Shown here: positions 45,274-55,210 of the stretch, piece after piece
Numbering within the stretch: the first letter of the stretch is position 1
Layout of the letters: each line of letters begins with the position of its first letter
Source: Acetobacterium fimetarium
Lineage (GTDB): Bacteria > Bacillota > Clostridia > Eubacteriales > Eubacteriaceae
Reading direction: 5' to 3'
NCBI RefSeq assembly: GCF_014284475.1
Contig: NZ_WJBC01000013.1
Span: forward strand, 30,021-94,020
DNA: 64,000 nucleotides
The notes under the pieces: generated by a model
Told to the model about the DNA's origin: nothing
Databases searched by the model: none
What the model saw: only the letters and a program-made list of their open reading frames with translations
Translations under genes and position numbers: made by a program

Positions 45274-46294
45274 GTCAGCAATCTACGATATCGTAAACGG
45301 AAAAGATCTGTCTCTGGAGCGAACCAAAGAGGTCATGTACCAGATTATGAACGGGGAAGCAACGAACGCCCAGATGGGATCCTTTCTGACCGCCATGCGC
45401 CAGAAAGGCGAGACCATCGATGAAATCACCGCCTGTGCCATGGTCATGCGGGATAAATCCACCAAAATTCATCCAGATACGGATGTGCTCGATATTGTCG
45501 GAACCGGCGGCGACGAGGTGGCCACCTTCAATATTTCCACCGTCTCTTCCTTTGTGATCGCCGCCGGGGGTGTGCCGGTGGCCAAACACGGCAACCGAAG
45601 TGTATCAAGCAAGTGCGGCAGTGCCGATGTATTAGAAGCCCTGGGCGTCAACATCGGCCTGTCAGCCGAGCAAAGTGCGAAAATTCTGGCGGAGCTGGGA
45701 ATCTGCTTTATGTTCGCCCCCACCTACCACGCCTCGATGAAATACGCGGGACCGGTCAGAAAGGAACTGGGCATCCGAACGATCTTCAATATTCTCGGAC
45801 CGCTGGCGAATCCGGCCGGTGCTAACATGCAATTATTGGGCGTCTATGATGAGAATCTGGTGGAACCGCTGGCCAACGTGCTGAACAAGCTTGATATCAA
45901 GCGCGGCATGGTCGTTCATGGACATGACGGACTGGATGAAATCACCCTGACTGACACCACCACGATCTGTGAGATATCCGACGGAAAAATCAACAGCTTT
46001 TTCATCACGCCGGAACAGCTGGGGCTCACGCGATGTCAGCTTGCTGATCTGATCGGCGGTGATAAAGAAGAAAATGCGCAGATTGCTCTGAGTATTCTCA
46101 ACGGAGAGAAGGGGCCTAAAAGGGATGTGGTCGTTCTTAATTCAGCCTTCTGCCTCTACATGTCTCATAACGATATTACCCTTCGGGATTGTGTAAAACT
46201 GGCGCAGGAACTCATTGATTCCGGTAAAGCCAGACAGAAGCTGGAGGCATTTATTAAACGGACCAACGAAATGGCAGTAGAGGTTGTGGCATGA
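45266..46294 (+). CDS. trpD: Anthranilate phosphoribosyltransferase
   Basis: 342 residues. Transfers phosphoribose from PRPP to anthranilate. Family motifs: IVGTGGDEVATFNISTVSSF (phosphate-binding glycine loop), KHGNRSVSSKCGSADVLEALG, FNILGPLANPA and VVHGHDGLDEITL. Not fused to trpG. Overlaps trpC by 4 bases (ATGA). Confidence 0.97.
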   Translation: MIKSAIYDIVNGKDLSLERTKEVMYQIMNGEATNAQMGSFLTAMRQKGETIDEITACAMVMRDKSTKIHPDTDVLDIVGTGGDEVATFNISTVSSFVIAAGGVPVAKHGNRSVSSKCGSADVLEALGVNIGLSAEQSAKILAELGICFMFAPTYHASMKYAGPVRKELGIRTIFNILGPLANPAGANMQLLGVYDENLVEPLANVLNKLDIKRGMVVHGHDGLDEITLTDTTTICEISDGKINSFFITPEQLGLTRCQLADLIGGDKEENAQIALSILNGEKGPKRDVVVLNSAFCLYMSHNDITLRDCVKLAQELIDSGKARQKLEAFIKRTNEMAVEVVA

Positions 46295-47088
46295 TACTGG
46301 ACCGGATTGTCAAGTCGACCGAAAAGCGCGTTGCCGCATTAAAGGAAACGGCATCCTGTGCAACGCTGAAAGCGCAGACGAAAATGCCGGAGCAGCCGTT
46401 TACCTTTGAAAAAGCGTTGTCGGGTGAGGGGATGGTCTTTATCTGCGAGGTCAAGAAAGCGTCCCCGTCAAAAGGTGTGATCGCGGTTGATTTTCCCTAT
46501 CTGAAAATTGCGAAAGAATATCAGGCGGCGGGAGCGGCGGCGATTTCGGTTTTAACGGAACCGGAATTTTTTCAGGGCTCCAATGCGTATCTCACTGAAA
46601 TTAAAAAAAATGTGAGCATTCCGGTGCTGAGAAAAGATTTCATCATCGATGAAATTCAGATTTATGAATCAAGCCTCATGGGCGCGGACGCCATCCTGCT
46701 GATCTGTTCGATACTGGAAGCGGATCAAATTAAAAAATACATCAGAATTGCCGATTCACTGGGGTTATCCGCCCTGGTGGAGGCGCATGATGAAGCGGAA
46801 GTAAAAAAAGCAATCAATGCCGGAGCACGCATTATCGGGGTGAACAATCGGAATTTAAAAACATTTGAAGTGGATGTCAATAACAGCGTCCGTTTTCGCC
46901 GACTGGTGCCGCCCGAAATTCACTTTGTGTCAGAAAGTGGAATAAAAACACCGAATGACATCAAAATATTACACGAAAATGGGGTGAATGCAGTGCTGAT
47001 TGGCGAAACACTGATGATAAGTGGGGATAAATGGGGAAAACTGCAAGAACTCAAAGGTTTGCAGGACCGTCAGGAAGCTGTGCGATGA
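46291..47088 (+). CDS. trpC: Indole-3-glycerol phosphate synthase
   Basis: 265 residues, a TIM-barrel enzyme closing the indole ring. Motifs: FICEVKKASPSKGVIA (catalytic lysine), ISVLTEPEFFQGS, VLRKDFIIDEIQIYE, GVNNRNLKTFEVD and VSESGIKTPNDI. Monofunctional; trpF is a separate gene. Coupled on both sides by ATGA overlaps. Confidence 0.97.
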   Translation: MILDRIVKSTEKRVAALKETASCATLKAQTKMPEQPFTFEKALSGEGMVFICEVKKASPSKGVIAVDFPYLKIAKEYQAAGAAAISVLTEPEFFQGSNAYLTEIKKNVSIPVLRKDFIIDEIQIYESSLMGADAILLICSILEADQIKKYIRIADSLGLSALVEAHDEAEVKKAINAGARIIGVNNRNLKTFEVDVNNSVRFRRLVPPEIHFVSESGIKTPNDIKILHENGVNAVLIGETLMISGDKWGKLQELKGLQDRQEAVR

Positions 47089-47693
47089 CGAAGATAAAAA
47101 TCTGTGGATTGTCCCGGCTTCAGGATATTGAAGCGGTGAATCAGGCGCTGCCGGATTATATCGGGTTTGTTTTTGCGAAAAGCAGGCGGCAGGTGGATGT
47201 TGAAACGGCGAAAGGGCTGAAAGCAGCGCTGTCCCCTGAGATTAAGGCGGTGGGCGTTTTTGTGAACAACAGCGTGGCTGAGATCGTCGCTTTGGCCGGA
47301 AACGGGACGATCGATCTGATCCAGCTTCATGGAGACGAAGATGAAAAAATGATTGCTGAACTGAAAAAAGCGGTGCAGCTTCCCATCATTAAAGCGATGC
47401 GGATTCGCGACGCGAGTGATATCAAAAAAACGGATGCCGATTATCGCCTGTTTGACACCTTTGACGCCAGCCAGTACGGCGGATCTGGCGCATGCTTTAA
47501 CTGGGAATTGATCGCAGCCGTTAAGGAGGATTTCTTTTTGGCGGGAGGTCTGAAGAGCGACAACATCGAAGCAGCCATCAACCGGGTGAATCCTTTTGGC
47601 GTCGATATCAGCAGCGGGGTGGAAACCAACGGAAAAAAAGATCGCCAAAAAATTATCCAGATTGTAGAAAAAATAAGGAGAATGAACCGATGA
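47085..47693 (+). CDS. trpF: Phosphoribosylanthranilate isomerase
   Basis: 202 residues from ATG 47085, which overlaps the trpC stop; an open extension to 47031 lies in trpC. Small TIM barrel: [16 protein letters not shown] with the catalytic cysteine, [22 protein letters not shown], and [15 protein letters not shown] near the end. The last motifs [14 protein letters not shown] are typical. Confidence 0.96.
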   Translation: MTKIKICGLSRLQDIEAVNQALPDYIGFVFAKSRRQVDVETAKGLKAALSPEIKAVGVFVNNSVAEIVALAGNGTIDLIQLHGDEDEKMIAELKKAVQLPIIKAMRIRDASDIKKTDADYRLFDTFDASQYGGSGACFNWELIAAVKEDFFLAGGLKSDNIEAAINRVNPFGVDISSGVETNGKKDRQKIIQIVEKIRRMNR

Positions 47694-48874
47694 GTAAAGG
47701 AAGATATGGCATTCACGGGGGACAGTATATTCCAGAAACACTGATGAATGCCATCATTGAACTGGAACAAGCCTACGAACATTATAAAAATGATCAGGGC
47801 TTTCAGGAGGAACTGACAGAGCTGTTGAATGAATATGCCGGGAGACCATCACGACTATACTATGCCAAAAAAATGTCAAAAGATCTGGGCGGAGCAAAAA
47901 TCTATTTGAAACGCGAGGATTTGAACCACACCGGATCCCATAAAATCAATAACGTATTGGGTCAGGCCTTGCTGGCGAAAAAAATGGGAAAAACGCGGCT
48001 GATTGCCGAAACCGGTGCCGGACAGCACGGAGTGGCGACGGCAACGGCGGCTGCTCTGATGGGCTTTGAATGCGAGATTTTCATGGGCAAGGAAGACACC
48101 GACCGGCAGGCACTCAACGTCTTTCGGATGAAACTGCTGGGAGCCCGGGTGCATGTGGTGACATCGGGAACGATGACATTAAAGGATGCGGTTAATGAAA
48201 CCATGCGGGAGTGGACGAAGCGGGTGGAGGATACCCATTATGTGCTGGGTTCAGTGATGGGGCCGCATCCCTTTCCAGAAATTGTCCGTGATTTCCAGAG
48301 TGTGATCAGCAAAGAAGCGCGTGAACAGATTCTGGAAAAAGAAGGCAAGCTACCAGATGCTGTCATCGCCTGTGTCGGCGGCGGCAGTAATGCTATCGGC
48401 GCTTTCTTCAATTTTATCCCGGACAAAGGCGTCAGGCTGATCGGCTGCGAGGCGGCTGGAAAAGGCGTGGATACGGCCCTTACCGCTGCGACAGTGGCAA
48501 CCGGCAGCCTCGGCATTTTTCACGGCATGAAATCCTACTTCTGCCAGGACGAGTACGGACAGATTGCGCCGGTCTATTCAATCTCCGCCGGTCTGGATTA
48601 TCCCGGCATCGGTCCGGAACACGCCAACCTGCACGACACAAAAAGAGCGGAGTATGTCCCCGTTACCGACGATGAAGCAGTCAATGCTTTTGAATACCTT
48701 TCCAGGACAGAGGGGATTATTCCGGCCATTGAATCGGCGCATGCCATCGCTTATGCCATGGTTCTGGCGCCCCAGATGAAAAAAGATGAAATCATCATTG
48801 TCAATGTATCCGGCCGGGGCGACAAGGATGTGGCCGCGATTGCACGATACAGGGGGGAAAATATCGATGAATAA
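47690..48874 (+). CDS. trpB: Tryptophan synthase beta subunit
   Basis: 394 residues. PLP enzyme joining indole and serine. The PLP lysine is in HTGSHKINN ([20 protein letters not shown]); [19 protein letters not shown] and the phosphate-binding [12 protein letters not shown] follow. It is the TrpB1 type, which normally pairs with TrpA. Overlaps trpF by 4 bases and trpA by 8. Confidence 0.97.
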   Translation: MSKGRYGIHGGQYIPETLMNAIIELEQAYEHYKNDQGFQEELTELLNEYAGRPSRLYYAKKMSKDLGGAKIYLKREDLNHTGSHKINNVLGQALLAKKMGKTRLIAETGAGQHGVATATAAALMGFECEIFMGKEDTDRQALNVFRMKLLGARVHVVTSGTMTLKDAVNETMREWTKRVEDTHYVLGSVMGPHPFPEIVRDFQSVISKEAREQILEKEGKLPDAVIACVGGGSNAIGAFFNFIPDKGVRLIGCEAAGKGVDTALTAATVATGSLGIFHGMKSYFCQDEYGQIAPVYSISAGLDYPGIGPEHANLHDTKRAEYVPVTDDEAVNAFEYLSRTEGIIPAIESAHAIAYAMVLAPQMKKDEIIIVNVSGRGDKDVAAIARYRGENIDE

Positions 48875-49655
48875 TTTACTGACCAATAAAATATCAAAGG
48901 TTTTTAAGGATAACAAGGCTTTTGTCGCTTTTCTGACTGCCGGAGATCCTTCAATGGATAAAACCGAAGAATTCATTCTCGCGCTGGAAAGAGCCGGGGC
49001 AGATCTGGTCGAAATTGGCATTCCATTTTCAGATCCCATTGCGGAAGGGCCGGTTATTCAGGAAGCCAATGAACGGGCGCTGAGTGCCGGTGCCACCACC
49101 GACAAGCTTTTTACTATGGTCAAACGCATCAGGCAGAAAACGGAAATGCCGCTTGTTTTTCTGACTTACATCAATCCGATCTTTGTCTACGGGATTGAGC
49201 GCTTTTTCAAAGCCTGCCAGGAATCCGGAATCAACGGGGTTATCGTTCCGGATCTGCCCTATGAAGAAAAAGGCGAGATACTCGGAATCGCCACCAGCTA
49301 CGAGGTGGATGTGATCACCCTGATTGCACCGACATCAAAAGACCGGATTCAGATGCTGGCAAAAGAAGCGACCGGATTTATCTATCTGGTATCGTCGTTG
49401 GGGGTTACGGGAGTCAGGTCTGAGATCAAGACAGACCTGAAGACAATCATCGCTGATATCCGTCAGGTCTCCGAGACCCCCATCGCCGTCGGATTTGGCA
49501 TTTCCACACCGGAACAGGCAAAAGCCATCTCCGGTACCGCGGATGGCGTGATCGTCGGGAGCGCCATCGTAAAAATCATCGCCGAATACGGAGAAAATGC
49601 CGGCGAAATACTGTTTGACTACGTAAAATCAATGAAACAGTCGTTATCCGTTTAG
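48867..49655 (+). CDS. trpA: Tryptophan synthase alpha subunit
   Basis: 262 residues starting at ATG 48867 ([17 protein letters not shown]), with AGGGGGG in trpB as ribosome site; an extension to 48786 inside trpB is rejected. Splits indole-glycerol phosphate and channels indole to TrpB. Motifs: [32 protein letters not shown] (catalytic glutamate and aspartate), and [10 protein letters not shown]. Last gene of the operon; no strong terminator is visible before the dha promoter, though weak hairpins occur. Confidence 0.97.
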   Translation: MNNLLTNKISKVFKDNKAFVAFLTAGDPSMDKTEEFILALERAGADLVEIGIPFSDPIAEGPVIQEANERALSAGATTDKLFTMVKRIRQKTEMPLVFLTYINPIFVYGIERFFKACQESGINGVIVPDLPYEEKGEILGIATSYEVDVITLIAPTSKDRIQMLAKEATGFIYLVSSLGVTGVRSEIKTDLKTIIADIRQVSETPIAVGFGISTPEQAKAISGTADGVIVGSAIVKIIAEYGENAGEILFDYVKSMKQSLSV

Positions 49656-49763
49656 ACGGCATCAGAACAGAATCAGCCGCCGTCAAGGTGGCTGATATTC
49701 CAAACAAAACAACATAGTTTAGAGAATGGTCTAAAAAAGACACGCGATATTGCTTTTTTTATC

Positions 49764-49791
49764 TTTTCAAAAGGCCAAAACATGTTATAGT
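49764..49791 (+). promoter_or_regulatory. Promoter for dhaKLM
   Basis: TTTTCA (49764-49769), 16-base spacer, TATAGT (49786-49791), 38 bases before dhaK. The -35 is weak, so an activator may be needed; none is encoded next to it. Confidence 0.5.
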
Positions 49792-49829
49792 ATAGAGTAG
49801 GATACTAATAATATATAGGAGGATGTCTT

Positions 49830-50822
49830 ATGAAAAAGTTTATTAATGATGTTGAAAACGTTGAAAATGAAATGCTGGAAGGTATTGTTCTGGCTCATCC
49901 CGAATATGTAAAGCGGCTTGAGGGTTTTAATGTTCTTGTTCGGGCAGATAAGAAAACCGGAAAAGTTGCATTAGTCAGCGGCGGTGGCAGCGGCCACGAA
50001 CCGGCTCATGGCGGATTTGTTGGAAAAGGCATGTTGGATGCTGCAGTAGCCGGTTCCATCTTCACTTCGCCAACACCTGATCAGGTATTTGAAGCGATTA
50101 AAGCGGTTGATGCAGGTAAAGGTGTATTATTAGTCATTAAAAATTATACAGGCGATATTATGAACTTTGAAATGGCAGCGGAACTGGCCGAAGCTGAAGG
50201 CATTAAAGTAGCCAATGTGGTGACCAATGATGATGTTGCCGTTGAAGATAGTCTTTATACAACCGGTCGACGCGGTGTTGCGGGAACCGTATTTGTTCAC
50301 AAAATTGCTGGCGCCAAAGCTGAAACAGGTGCCAGCCTTGAAGAAGTAAAAGCGACAGCTGAAAAGGTCATAGCAAATGTCAGAACCATGGGCGTGGCAC
50401 TGAAACCATGTACTGTTCCAGCCGCCGGAAAACCGGGTTTTGAATTGTCAGAAGATGAAATGGAACTGGGTATCGGTATCCATGGAGAACCGGGAACGGA
50501 AAGAAAACCAATTCAAACGGCGGATGTCATTGTCGATTATCTGATGGAAAGAATCGTCAAAGATATGAAGCCTCAGGCCGGAGATGAAGTCGCTGTTATG
50601 ATCAATGGATCAGGGGCAACACCACCGATGGAACTCTATATTTTGAATCGTCGCGTCCATCAGATTTTAGCGGACAAAGGGATCAAAGTATTCAAAACGT
50701 TTGTGGGAGATTACATGACCTCAATCGATATGGCCGGTGCTTCCGTCACTTTGTTGAAACTTGATGATGAAATGAAAGAGCTGCTTGCCGCAAAGGCAGA
50801 TACCATTGGCTTCAAACTGTAA
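49830..50822 (+). CDS. dhaK: Dihydroxyacetone kinase subunit DhaK
   Basis: 330 residues with AGGAGGA upstream. DhaK binds dihydroxyacetone covalently through a histidine, here in IGIHGEPGTERKP. GGGSGHEPAHGGFVGKGMLDAAV and VLLVIKNYTGDIMNFEMAAELA are the other family blocks. With DhaL and DhaM it forms the kinase that uses the phosphotransferase system instead of free ATP as phosphate source. It may serve glycerol or dihydroxyacetone catabolism. Confidence 0.95.
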   Translation: MKKFINDVENVENEMLEGIVLAHPEYVKRLEGFNVLVRADKKTGKVALVSGGGSGHEPAHGGFVGKGMLDAAVAGSIFTSPTPDQVFEAIKAVDAGKGVLLVIKNYTGDIMNFEMAAELAEAEGIKVANVVTNDDVAVEDSLYTTGRRGVAGTVFVHKIAGAKAETGASLEEVKATAEKVIANVRTMGVALKPCTVPAAGKPGFELSEDEMELGIGIHGEPGTERKPIQTADVIVDYLMERIVKDMKPQAGDEVAVMINGSGATPPMELYILNRRVHQILADKGIKVFKTFVGDYMTSIDMAGASVTLLKLDDEMKELLAAKADTIGFKL

Positions 50823-50871
50823 AATAGTGTAGCATTGCTGTGAATTGTTGAAAAAGAAACGAGGAATATAA

Positions 50872-51507
50872 ATGGCAACGAAGGCAGAAGTACTGGATTT
50901 TATCCGGATTTATGCAGATAAAATGGCAGAACATCGACAGGAATTAACCGATTTGGATCAGGCAATCGGAGACGGCGATCATGGTATCAATATGAGCCGC
51001 GGTTTTAAAGCGGTTATGGAAAAATTACCAACAGTGGAAGATAAAAGCATTGATGAAATTCTTAAATCAGTGGGAATGACATTGGTGTCAACCGTTGGCG
51101 GGGCTTCGGGTCCGCTTTACGGAACCGCTTTCATGAAAGCCGGCATGGCCACGAAAGGTAAAGAAGCGTTAGCCGACGAGGATGTCATCAAGGCTTTAGA
51201 TGAGGCTGTCGGTGGAATCCAGTTTCGTGGTAAAGCTGAAAAAGGCGAAAAAACAATCCTCGATAGCATGATCCCGGCAATTGATGCCATCAAAGCATGC
51301 ATCAACGAGGGAAAAACCATGGAAGCAGCGCTGATTGAAGCTGAAAAAGCAGCATGGGCTGGTGTTGAGTACACTAAGACCATTATTGCAACGAAGGGCA
51401 GAGCGAGTTACCTGGGTGAAAGAAGCATCGGTCATCAAGACCCGGGAGCAACATCGATGGCTTATGCATTTCAGGCTTTAAACGAAGTCGCTCAAAAAGG
51501 CAGGTAA
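50872..51507 (+). CDS. dhaL: Dihydroxyacetone kinase subunit DhaL
   Basis: 211 residues with GAGGAA upstream. All-helical nucleotide-binding subunit that keeps ADP bound and passes phosphate from DhaM to the substrate on DhaK. The metal-binding aspartates lie in LTDLDQAIGDGDHGINMSRGF, and ATSMAY with DPGATS forms the C-terminal end. The same fold forms the N-terminal domain of FakA at 27119. Confidence 0.95.
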   Translation: MATKAEVLDFIRIYADKMAEHRQELTDLDQAIGDGDHGINMSRGFKAVMEKLPTVEDKSIDEILKSVGMTLVSTVGGASGPLYGTAFMKAGMATKGKEALADEDVIKALDEAVGGIQFRGKAEKGEKTILDSMIPAIDAIKACINEGKTMEAALIEAEKAAWAGVEYTKTIIATKGRASYLGERSIGHQDPGATSMAYAFQALNEVAQKGR

Positions 51508-51511
51508 GAAA

Positions 51512-51895
51512 ATGGTAGGAATTGTAGTCGTATCGCATAGTCAGAAAATTGCCGAAGGCGCAGTGGAGCTTGCCAGGCAAATGGCCGCAGATGCAAAAAT
51601 TGCCGCCGCCGGCGGCATGGCAGACGGTGGCATCGGCACAGATGTTGCCAAAATTCAAGCCGGGATTGAAGCCGTTCAAACCGGGGATGGTGTGGTCGTT
51701 CTGGTCGATCTTGGCAGCGCTGTGATGAGTTCAGAAATGGCAATTGAAATGCTTGATGACGGCAGCAACGTAAAAATTGTCGATGCGCCCATTGTTGAGG
51801 GAACGATTTTTGGCGCGGTTGAAGCATCCATCGGATCGTCGCTTGCAGAAGTGATCGAAGTTCTTGCCGGTGCGAAGAGTTATAAAAAGTTCTAA
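51512..51895 (+). CDS. dhaM: PTS-dependent dihydroxyacetone kinase phosphotransferase subunit DhaM
   Basis: 127 residues: only the EIIA-mannose-like domain. The phospho-accepting histidine is H9 in MVGIVVVSHSQKIAEG; AAAGGMADGGIGTDVAKIQAGI is the family block. No HPr or EI domains are fused, unlike the E. coli protein, so general PTS proteins must be encoded elsewhere. It starts 4 bases after dhaL. Confidence 0.94.
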   Translation: MVGIVVVSHSQKIAEGAVELARQMAADAKIAAAGGMADGGIGTDVAKIQAGIEAVQTGDGVVVLVDLGSAVMSSEMAIEMLDDGSNVKIVDAPIVEGTIFGAVEASIGSSLAEVIEVLAGAKSYKKF

Positions 51896-51951
51896 ATTTA
51901 CCCACATCAAAAAAGCGCCCGCAGGGGTGCTTTTTTGATGTGGGTAAATTT
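51894..51951. terminator. Bidirectional-looking terminator after dhaM
   Basis: A 58-base inverted repeat, with about 27 paired bases: the arms AAATTTACCCACATC and GATGTGGGTAAATTT and an inner part with A6/T6 and GC pairs around a 3-base loop. Starts at the dhaM stop. Unusually long for a simple terminator; it separates dhaKLM from the kinase cluster. Confidence 0.8.
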
Positions 51952-52111
51952 TGGTAATTCAATGTACTTGTGGTAATTTATGTGTTATAAAGAAATGGAT
52001 GATTAGTAAATTAAGCAAGAGAGAAGTTTTATGGGGTACAATTAATTTTATCGAATGAAATTATCTTTTGAACAATATAGCGTCTACCGTGAACGAGCGA
52101 CAGGAGGAAGC

Positions 52112-53398
52112 ATGAATACTTTTAATAAAGGGACTAAAATTGAGCTGGAAACGGGTGAAAAGGTTGAGGTGGTCAAAGTGCTTGGGGACGGCGGACAGGG
52201 GATTGTCTATCTTGTTCATTACAAGAAAAAACCTTATGCACTCAAGTGGTACTATCCGAATCGACTCAGAAATGCACAACAGTTTAAGGCTAATATTAGC
52301 AGCAATATTAAACAGGGGCCTCCGACGGATGCGTTTTTGTGGCCGCAGATGATCACCAGAAATCAGTACGGCAGCTTCGGGTACATAATGGATCTCAGAC
52401 CGCCTGAATATGAAGACTTCTCAAGATTCCTGATGGCGAAAGTCAGATTTTCAAGTGTGGCGGCGGTTAACAATGCGGCGCTGAATATTGTCAACAGTTT
52501 CCGGGAGCTGCATCGCTGCGGCTACAGTTATCAGGATATAAATGATGGCAATTTTTTTATCAATCCAAACAGTGGGGACGTCTTAATCTGCGATAATGAC
52601 AATGTGGCCCAGTATGGCGATAATTTGGGAGTGGCAGGGAAATGCCGGTACATGGCACCAGAGGTGGTATTGGGAGAAAAACGGCCCAGTGTTCATACCG
52701 ATCGATACTCACTGGCAGTGACATTGTTTCTGCTGTTTTTTGTGTCACATCCTTTAGAAGGCAGTCGGACAACTTGTCCGTGCATGACTGAGAACCTCGA
52801 GAAAAAATTCTATGGCAATGAACCGATCTTTATTTTTGATCCGCATAATGACAGCAACCGTCCCGTCAGAGGCATTCACAACAATGCCATCAAACTGTGG
52901 CCGATTTACCCTTCGTTTATTAGAGCGGCTTTTGAAAAATCTTTCGGCGAAGGGCTGAAAAAAGAGAATGCGCGGTTGACCGAAACACAATGGCAGAAAC
53001 TATTTGTTCGCTTAAGAGATCAGACCATCACCTGCGGGTGCGGCGCGGAAGTCTTCCTTGATTCCGGGAGCAGCGACTTGCAATGCCGGAGCTGTGGAAA
53101 AACCATTCAGACTCCGCTATCGCTGAAAGTTAAGAATGATCTGGTAGCACTCTATCCCAAATCAAAACTGTACAAATGTCATACGCAAGTTGACAGTGAT
53201 GATTTTAAAGAAGCAGTGGGAGAAGTCATCCAGAGTAAATCAAACCCGGGCTTATGGGGAATCCGCAATATTTCTAACACGACCTGGTATATGGCAACGC
53301 CCGATGGACAACAGAAAGACATTAAACCGGGCGGTGTGGTGCAGATTCTGCGGGGAATCACCATCGACTTTGGAAAAAATCGGGCAGAGATTGTATAA
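52112..53398 (+). CDS. TerY-P-type protein kinase with zinc ribbon and FHA-like tail
   Basis: 428 residues from ATG 52112, with AGGAGG upstream; 19 extra in-frame residues to 52055 lack a site. Protein kinase fold: glycine loop GDGGQGIVY, K45 (ALKWY), catalytic loop YQDINDGN (140-147) where standard kinases have HRDLKPxN, metal loop DND (161-163) instead of DFG, and YMAPEV. The altered loops look typical of this subgroup, since aspartate and asparagine are kept. A zinc ribbon follows (C308, C310, C325, C328), then a beta-rich C-terminal domain resembling FHA. Cytoplasmic. First gene of a four-gene cluster with vWA, PP2C and RCC1 proteins. Confidence 0.85.
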   Translation: MNTFNKGTKIELETGEKVEVVKVLGDGGQGIVYLVHYKKKPYALKWYYPNRLRNAQQFKANISSNIKQGPPTDAFLWPQMITRNQYGSFGYIMDLRPPEYEDFSRFLMAKVRFSSVAAVNNAALNIVNSFRELHRCGYSYQDINDGNFFINPNSGDVLICDNDNVAQYGDNLGVAGKCRYMAPEVVLGEKRPSVHTDRYSLAVTLFLLFFVSHPLEGSRTTCPCMTENLEKKFYGNEPIFIFDPHNDSNRPVRGIHNNAIKLWPIYPSFIRAAFEKSFGEGLKKENARLTETQWQKLFVRLRDQTITCGCGAEVFLDSGSSDLQCRSCGKTIQTPLSLKVKNDLVALYPKSKLYKCHTQVDSDDFKEAVGEVIQSKSNPGLWGIRNISNTTWYMATPDGQQKDIKPGGVVQILRGITIDFGKNRAEIV

Positions 53399-53446
53399 TC
53401 GAGATGATTAATCAATCGTTGAAAAATAATTTTAAGGAGCAGAATA

Positions 53447-54178
53447 ATGGGAATATATGACGAATTATGTGGAGGGATAGCCAGAAGAACCATGGTTTTA
53501 TTCTTTCTTGTTGATACATCCGGGAGCATGGCTGGTTCCAAAATTGGCGCAGTCAACGAAGCAATCAATGATGTAATCCCGGAGCTCAGAGATATTTCCG
53601 ACAGCAACGCCGATGCTCAGATCAAGATTGCGGTTCTGGAATTCAACAGCGGCGCCCAATGGCTCTATTCAAACCCCATTGAAGCAGAAAATTTCGAGTG
53701 GGATTATCTGGATGTCGGGGGCGTTACTGATTTAGGCACCGCTTTTATGATGCTGAACGAAAAGCTGTCCCGGAATGAATTCATGAGCGATGTCGCCGGG
53801 TCTTTCGCACCTGCCATTTTTCTGATGTCAGATGGACAACCCACCGATCATTATGAAAAAGGTCTGGCCAAGCTCAAGGAAAACAACTGGTATAAAAACG
53901 CCATCAAGGTGGCGGTTGCCATCGGAGATGATGCCGATCAGGATGTACTCAAAGACTTCACCGGAAACAGCGAGAGTGTTTTAACGGCAAGAAATCCGGA
54001 GACGTTAAGAAAAATGATCACTTTTGTCAGTGTCACGGCATCCAAGATTGGCAGCCAGAGCAGCAGTGTGGGGTTGGCGGGAAACTCGTCCACCCCGACT
54101 AAGCAGGATGATTTTGCAGAACAGATTCAGGAGTTTAATGCGGATCTATTGTATGATGATGCCGAGATAGAATGGTAG
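53447..54178 (+). CDS. vWA domain protein, TerY-like
   Basis: 243 residues with AAGGAG upstream. A von Willebrand A domain with complete metal site (MIDAS): DTSGSM (23-28), GGVTDLG and SDGQPTD. Cytoplasmic; no signal peptide or membrane helix. The C-terminal 50 residues (after SVTASKIGSQSSS) are low-complexity and acidic and could carry phosphorylation sites. TerY proteins are vWA proteins of this size associated with a PP2C and a kinase; the context here is the same. Binding partner unknown. Confidence 0.88.
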   Translation: MGIYDELCGGIARRTMVLFFLVDTSGSMAGSKIGAVNEAINDVIPELRDISDSNADAQIKIAVLEFNSGAQWLYSNPIEAENFEWDYLDVGGVTDLGTAFMMLNEKLSRNEFMSDVAGSFAPAIFLMSDGQPTDHYEKGLAKLKENNWYKNAIKVAVAIGDDADQDVLKDFTGNSESVLTARNPETLRKMITFVSVTASKIGSQSSSVGLAGNSSTPTKQDDFAEQIQEFNADLLYDDAEIEW

Positions 54179-54209
54179 TGGTGTTTTTTCAGAAAGGAGC
54201 GTTTTTCAA

Positions 54210-55166
54210 TTGGGTGATTTACAAGTTTTTGATCTGTCGGTAATTGGCTTTAGCCATGTCAAAAAGAACATCGTTTGCCAGGACAGCGCTCTGAGTTTCT
54301 GTGATGACAATATGGCAGTCGCCATTGTCTGCGATGGACATGGCGGAAAAAAGTACTTTCGCAGCCATCGTGGCTCTCAAATAGCAGCCGAAACGACCTT
54401 TGCATCGATCAGGGCTTTCATGAGCTATCAAGATCAGATGATTGAAGAATTAAGAGCTGATCCGGATAAGGTTTTGGGACAGCTCAAAAAAAATATCATT
54501 TCCAACTGGAATCAGGCGGTGAATCAAGATGTCCAACAGAATCCGTTTTCGGAAGCGGAATTAGCGACGTTATCCGGTGCCGATCGATTGATCTTTGAGC
54601 ATCAGTTCGAGCTTGAATCCGCCTATGGAACCACCATCATTGCGTTTGTAATCAGCAAAAGCTTCTGCTTTGGACTGCAAATCGGGGATGGAAAATGTTG
54701 TGCTGTTTGTGAAGATGGTGAAATAATCCAACCCATACCGTGGGATAATAAATGCATTCTGAATGTCACCACTTCGATATGCAACAACGATGCTTTTGCA
54801 AATTTCCGTCACTATTTCAGCGAATCCCTGCCACTCGCGGTCTTTGTTGGAACAGACGGAATTGATGATTCATTTGCCGGCCTTGAGAATTTATATGATT
54901 TTTATAAAAAAATAACCCTTTCCTTTGGCGCGCTGGATTTTGATGCAGCGGTGAATGAACTAAAAGAATTTCTGCCCAAACTGTCAGAAAAAGGAAGCGG
55001 CGACGACGTTTCAGTGGCGGCGGTTCTGAATATACAGGGAAAGAGTATCACGGAGAACTTGTTTCGTTCGCCCCAAAGCACGAATCAGCCAGCTGAATCC
55101 GACGAAATAGGCACAGATTATTCAAACCAGGAGCAGCCTGAAGCGGATGAAATTGAATGCGAGTAG
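54210..55166 (+). CDS. PP2C-type phosphatase of the kinase/vWA cluster
   Basis: 318 residues from TTG 54210 with AAAGGAG 10 bases upstream. PP2C fold: CQDSALSFCDDN, VCDGHGGKKYFRSHRGSQIAAE, LQIGDGKCCAV, FVGTDGIDDSF and GSGDDVSVAAVL hold the metal-binding aspartates. It is distinct from Stp (21973): longer, with inserted helices around residues 70-125 and an acidic C-terminal tail. It presumably reverses the neighbouring kinase's phosphorylation; that is inferred from adjacency. Confidence 0.88.
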   Translation: MGDLQVFDLSVIGFSHVKKNIVCQDSALSFCDDNMAVAIVCDGHGGKKYFRSHRGSQIAAETTFASIRAFMSYQDQMIEELRADPDKVLGQLKKNIISNWNQAVNQDVQQNPFSEAELATLSGADRLIFEHQFELESAYGTTIIAFVISKSFCFGLQIGDGKCCAVCEDGEIIQPIPWDNKCILNVTTSICNNDAFANFRHYFSESLPLAVFVGTDGIDDSFAGLENLYDFYKKITLSFGALDFDAAVNELKEFLPKLSEKGSGDDVSVAAVLNIQGKSITENLFRSPQSTNQPAESDEIGTDYSNQEQPEADEIECE

Positions 55167-55210
55167 CCAGAGAAGTTTTTCGATAATCAGCATAACGGTG
55201 GAGGGATCTT

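Noticed and set aside
47070..47741. 223-codon minus-strand frame
   Set aside because: Antisense shadow of trpF and the start of trpB.
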